From Luteimonas granuli (GTDB lineage Bacteria > Pseudomonadota > Gammaproteobacteria > Xanthomonadales > Xanthomonadaceae): 64,000 nucleotides of DNA. The notes under the pieces were generated by a model. That model ran no database searches and had not been told where the DNA came from. It was given only the letters and a program-made list of their open reading frames with translations. Of this stretch, positions 62,884-64,000 are shown one piece after another. How positions within the stretch are numbered: the stretch's first letter is position 1; each line of letters opens with the position of its first letter. The stretch spans positions 2,645,001-2,709,000 of the forward strand of contig NZ_CP042218.1 of assembly GCF_007795095.1 (NCBI RefSeq), in the 5' to 3' direction. The translations under genes were made by a program, and so were the position numbers.

Positions 62884-63756
62884 TCAGGCGTCGGGGGCAT
62901 CCAGGCCCAGACGCGGGCGCAGCGCCGGCAGCGCTTCGCGCACCGCCTGCCGGCCGGCCTCGATCGCCTCGGGGGCGCGGTGGAAGTCGAGGATGCCGAT
63001 GTGCGCCACGCGCGGGCGGATGATCGCGTCCGGCGGGTCGCCGGCCATGCGGCTGCGGCTGATGCGGATCTGCATGATGTCGATGCTGGACGCGATCACG
63101 GCCATCATCGATGGCCAGCCCGCGGCGTCGGTCGCCGCATCCGTCGCACCCTGGGGGGCGCCGCGGGCGGGCAGCTCGCTGGCCAGGTCCACCGCGATCA
63201 CGACGTCGGCCTCCATCGCCCGCGCCAGCGACACCGGCACCGGGTTGACCAGGCCGCCGTCGACCAGCAGGCGGCCGCCGTACAGGACCGGCGTGAACAG
63301 CCCCGGCAGGGCGATCGACGCGCGCACGGCGTCGAGCGTCGAGCCGCTGCGCAGCCAGACCTCGGCCCCGGTGTGCAGTGCGGTGGCGGTGGCCGCGAAG
63401 GGCAGTCCCAGGTCCTGGATGTCGCGGTCGTGGAAGCGTGTGCGGAAGAAGTCCATCAGCCGCGAGCCCTTGAGCACGCCGCCGCCGAACTGGAAGTCCA
63501 TCAGCGAGAACACGGTCTTGCGCGTGAGCCCGGTGACCCAGGCCTCGAACTCGCCCAGCTGGCCGCCGGCGTGGATCGCGCCGACCAGGGCGCCGATGGA
63601 GGTCCCGGCCACGAGGTGGACCTCGATCCCGAGTGCTTCCAGCTCGCGGATGACGCCGATGTGCGCCCAGCCGCGCGCCGAGCCACCGCCCAGTGCAAGG
63701 CCGACGCAGGGCCGGATACGGTCAGGCAAGGGAAACTCCGCGGGCGCCGAAGCCAT
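62884..63756 (-). CDS. Patatin-like phospholipase (RssA-like)
   Basis: The 290-residue protein has the oxyanion hole [18 protein letters not shown], the nucleophile elbow [18 protein letters not shown] (GTSIG), and the catalytic Asp block [15 protein letters not shown] (DGG). These fix it in the patatin family, close to E. coli RssA. It likely hydrolyses lipids in the cytosol or at the membrane. It is divergent from sstT. Confidence 0.9.
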   Translation of the reverse strand: MASAPAEFPLPDRIRPCVGLALGGGSARGWAHIGVIRELEALGIEVHLVAGTSIGALVGAIHAGGQLGEFEAWVTGLTRKTVFSLMDFQFGGGVLKGSRLMDFFRTRFHDRDIQDLGLPFAATATALHTGAEVWLRSGSTLDAVRASIALPGLFTPVLYGGRLLVDGGLVNPVPVSLARAMEADVVIAVDLASELPARGAPQGATDAATDAAGWPSMMAVIASSIDIMQIRISRSRMAGDPPDAIIRPRVAHIGILDFHRAPEAIEAGRQAVREALPALRPRLGLDAPDA

Positions 63757-63792
63757 ATCATGGCGGATTGCTTACCGTCTGGCAGGTCGAAC

Positions 63793-64000
63793 ATGCTCCT
63801 CCCCGGTGTCCTGCGGCGGCCCAGCCTGGTCACGCAGATCGTGATCGGCCTCGCCGCCGGCATCCTCCTGGCCCTGGCTTCGCCCCGCGCCGGCGCGGCC
63901 GTCGGCCTGCTCGGCACGGTCTTCATTTCCGCGCTCAAGGCGGTGGCGCCGGTCCTGGTGCTGGTGCTGGTGACGGCCTCGATCGCCAACCATCGCCAGG
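63793..64000 (+). CDS. sstT: Serine/threonine:sodium symporter SstT, 5' part only
   Basis: The first 69 residues are present and the gene runs off the window. They show a first helix ([20 protein letters not shown]) and the SstT-like stretch [20 protein letters not shown] followed by IANHRQ, typical of dicarboxylate/amino acid:cation symporters of the SstT branch. Confidence 0.8.
   Translation, partial: MLLPGVLRRPSLVTQIVIGLAAGILLALASPRAGAAVGLLGTVFISALKAVAPVLVLVLVTASIANHRQ

Noticed and set aside
1..64000. CRISPR arrays, insertion sequences, phage genes and ribosomal RNA
   Set aside because: No regularly spaced repeats, transposase or integrase motifs, or rRNA-like sequence were seen.

Overview
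The window is high-GC DNA with dense coding on both strands. It looks like a chromosome segment from a member of the Lysobacteraceae/Xanthomonadaceae (Luteimonas, Lysobacter or Xanthomonas relatives). This rests on gene content recalled from memory, including xanthomonin-like lasso peptides and a large GC-rich intergenic inverted repeat; no database search was run.

Layout. 1-14.6 kb holds ordinary accessory and housekeeping genes: a ScyD/ScyE-like protein, a wrecked prolyl oligopeptidase, a membrane-anchored catalase-like peroxidase with cytochrome b561, GFA, GNAT, HNH, HDOD and DUF2884 proteins, a methyltransferase, a two-gene lipoate ligase and several lipoproteins. 14.6-31.9 kb is a lasso peptide locus. 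It has three short precursor genes (A1, A2, A3), one set of maturation genes (B and C), three TonB-dependent receptors, two Atxe2-like S9 isopeptidases, two nearly identical XRE regulators and a GntR regulator. A repeated operator, CTACG-N5-CGTAG, occurs eight times, in pairs at each receptor promoter and singly at each regulator promoter. The three precursor genes share a promoter of fixed geometry followed by an inverted repeat. 32-38.5 kb is again mixed, with two genes broken by single-base indels. 38.6-42 kb carries what I read as a split borosin pathway: a 71-residue SonA-like precursor followed by a SonM-like alpha-N-methyltransferase fused behind a signal peptide, TPR region, membrane segment and GGDEF domain. 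43.5-57.2 kb is a selenium/anaerobic respiration block: selD, a nitric oxide reductase operon with a two-haem NorC, tRNA-Sec, selB, selA, fdhE and the formate dehydrogenase genes fdoI, fdoH, fdoG with an in-frame UGA (Sec197). 57.4-64 kb has an acetylpolyamine amidohydrolase, a dienelactone hydrolase, a small FNR-box-linked protein, a LysR/extradiol dioxygenase pair, an aldo/keto reductase remnant, DUF6522, a patatin and the start of sstT.

How parts work together. In the lasso locus one B/C pair probably matures all three precursors, while the receptors and isopeptidases import and linearise the products and the XRE proteins gate their expression. In the respiratory block, SelA, SelB, SelD and tRNA-Sec supply the selenocysteine needed by FdoG. 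The nor operon and two small genes (near 59.6 and 62.8 kb) carry FNR/DNR-type boxes, suggesting a common response to low oxygen or nitric oxide.

Caution: several disrupted genes differ from an intact frame by one base in a short G or C run, so some may be sequencing errors rather than true pseudogenes.
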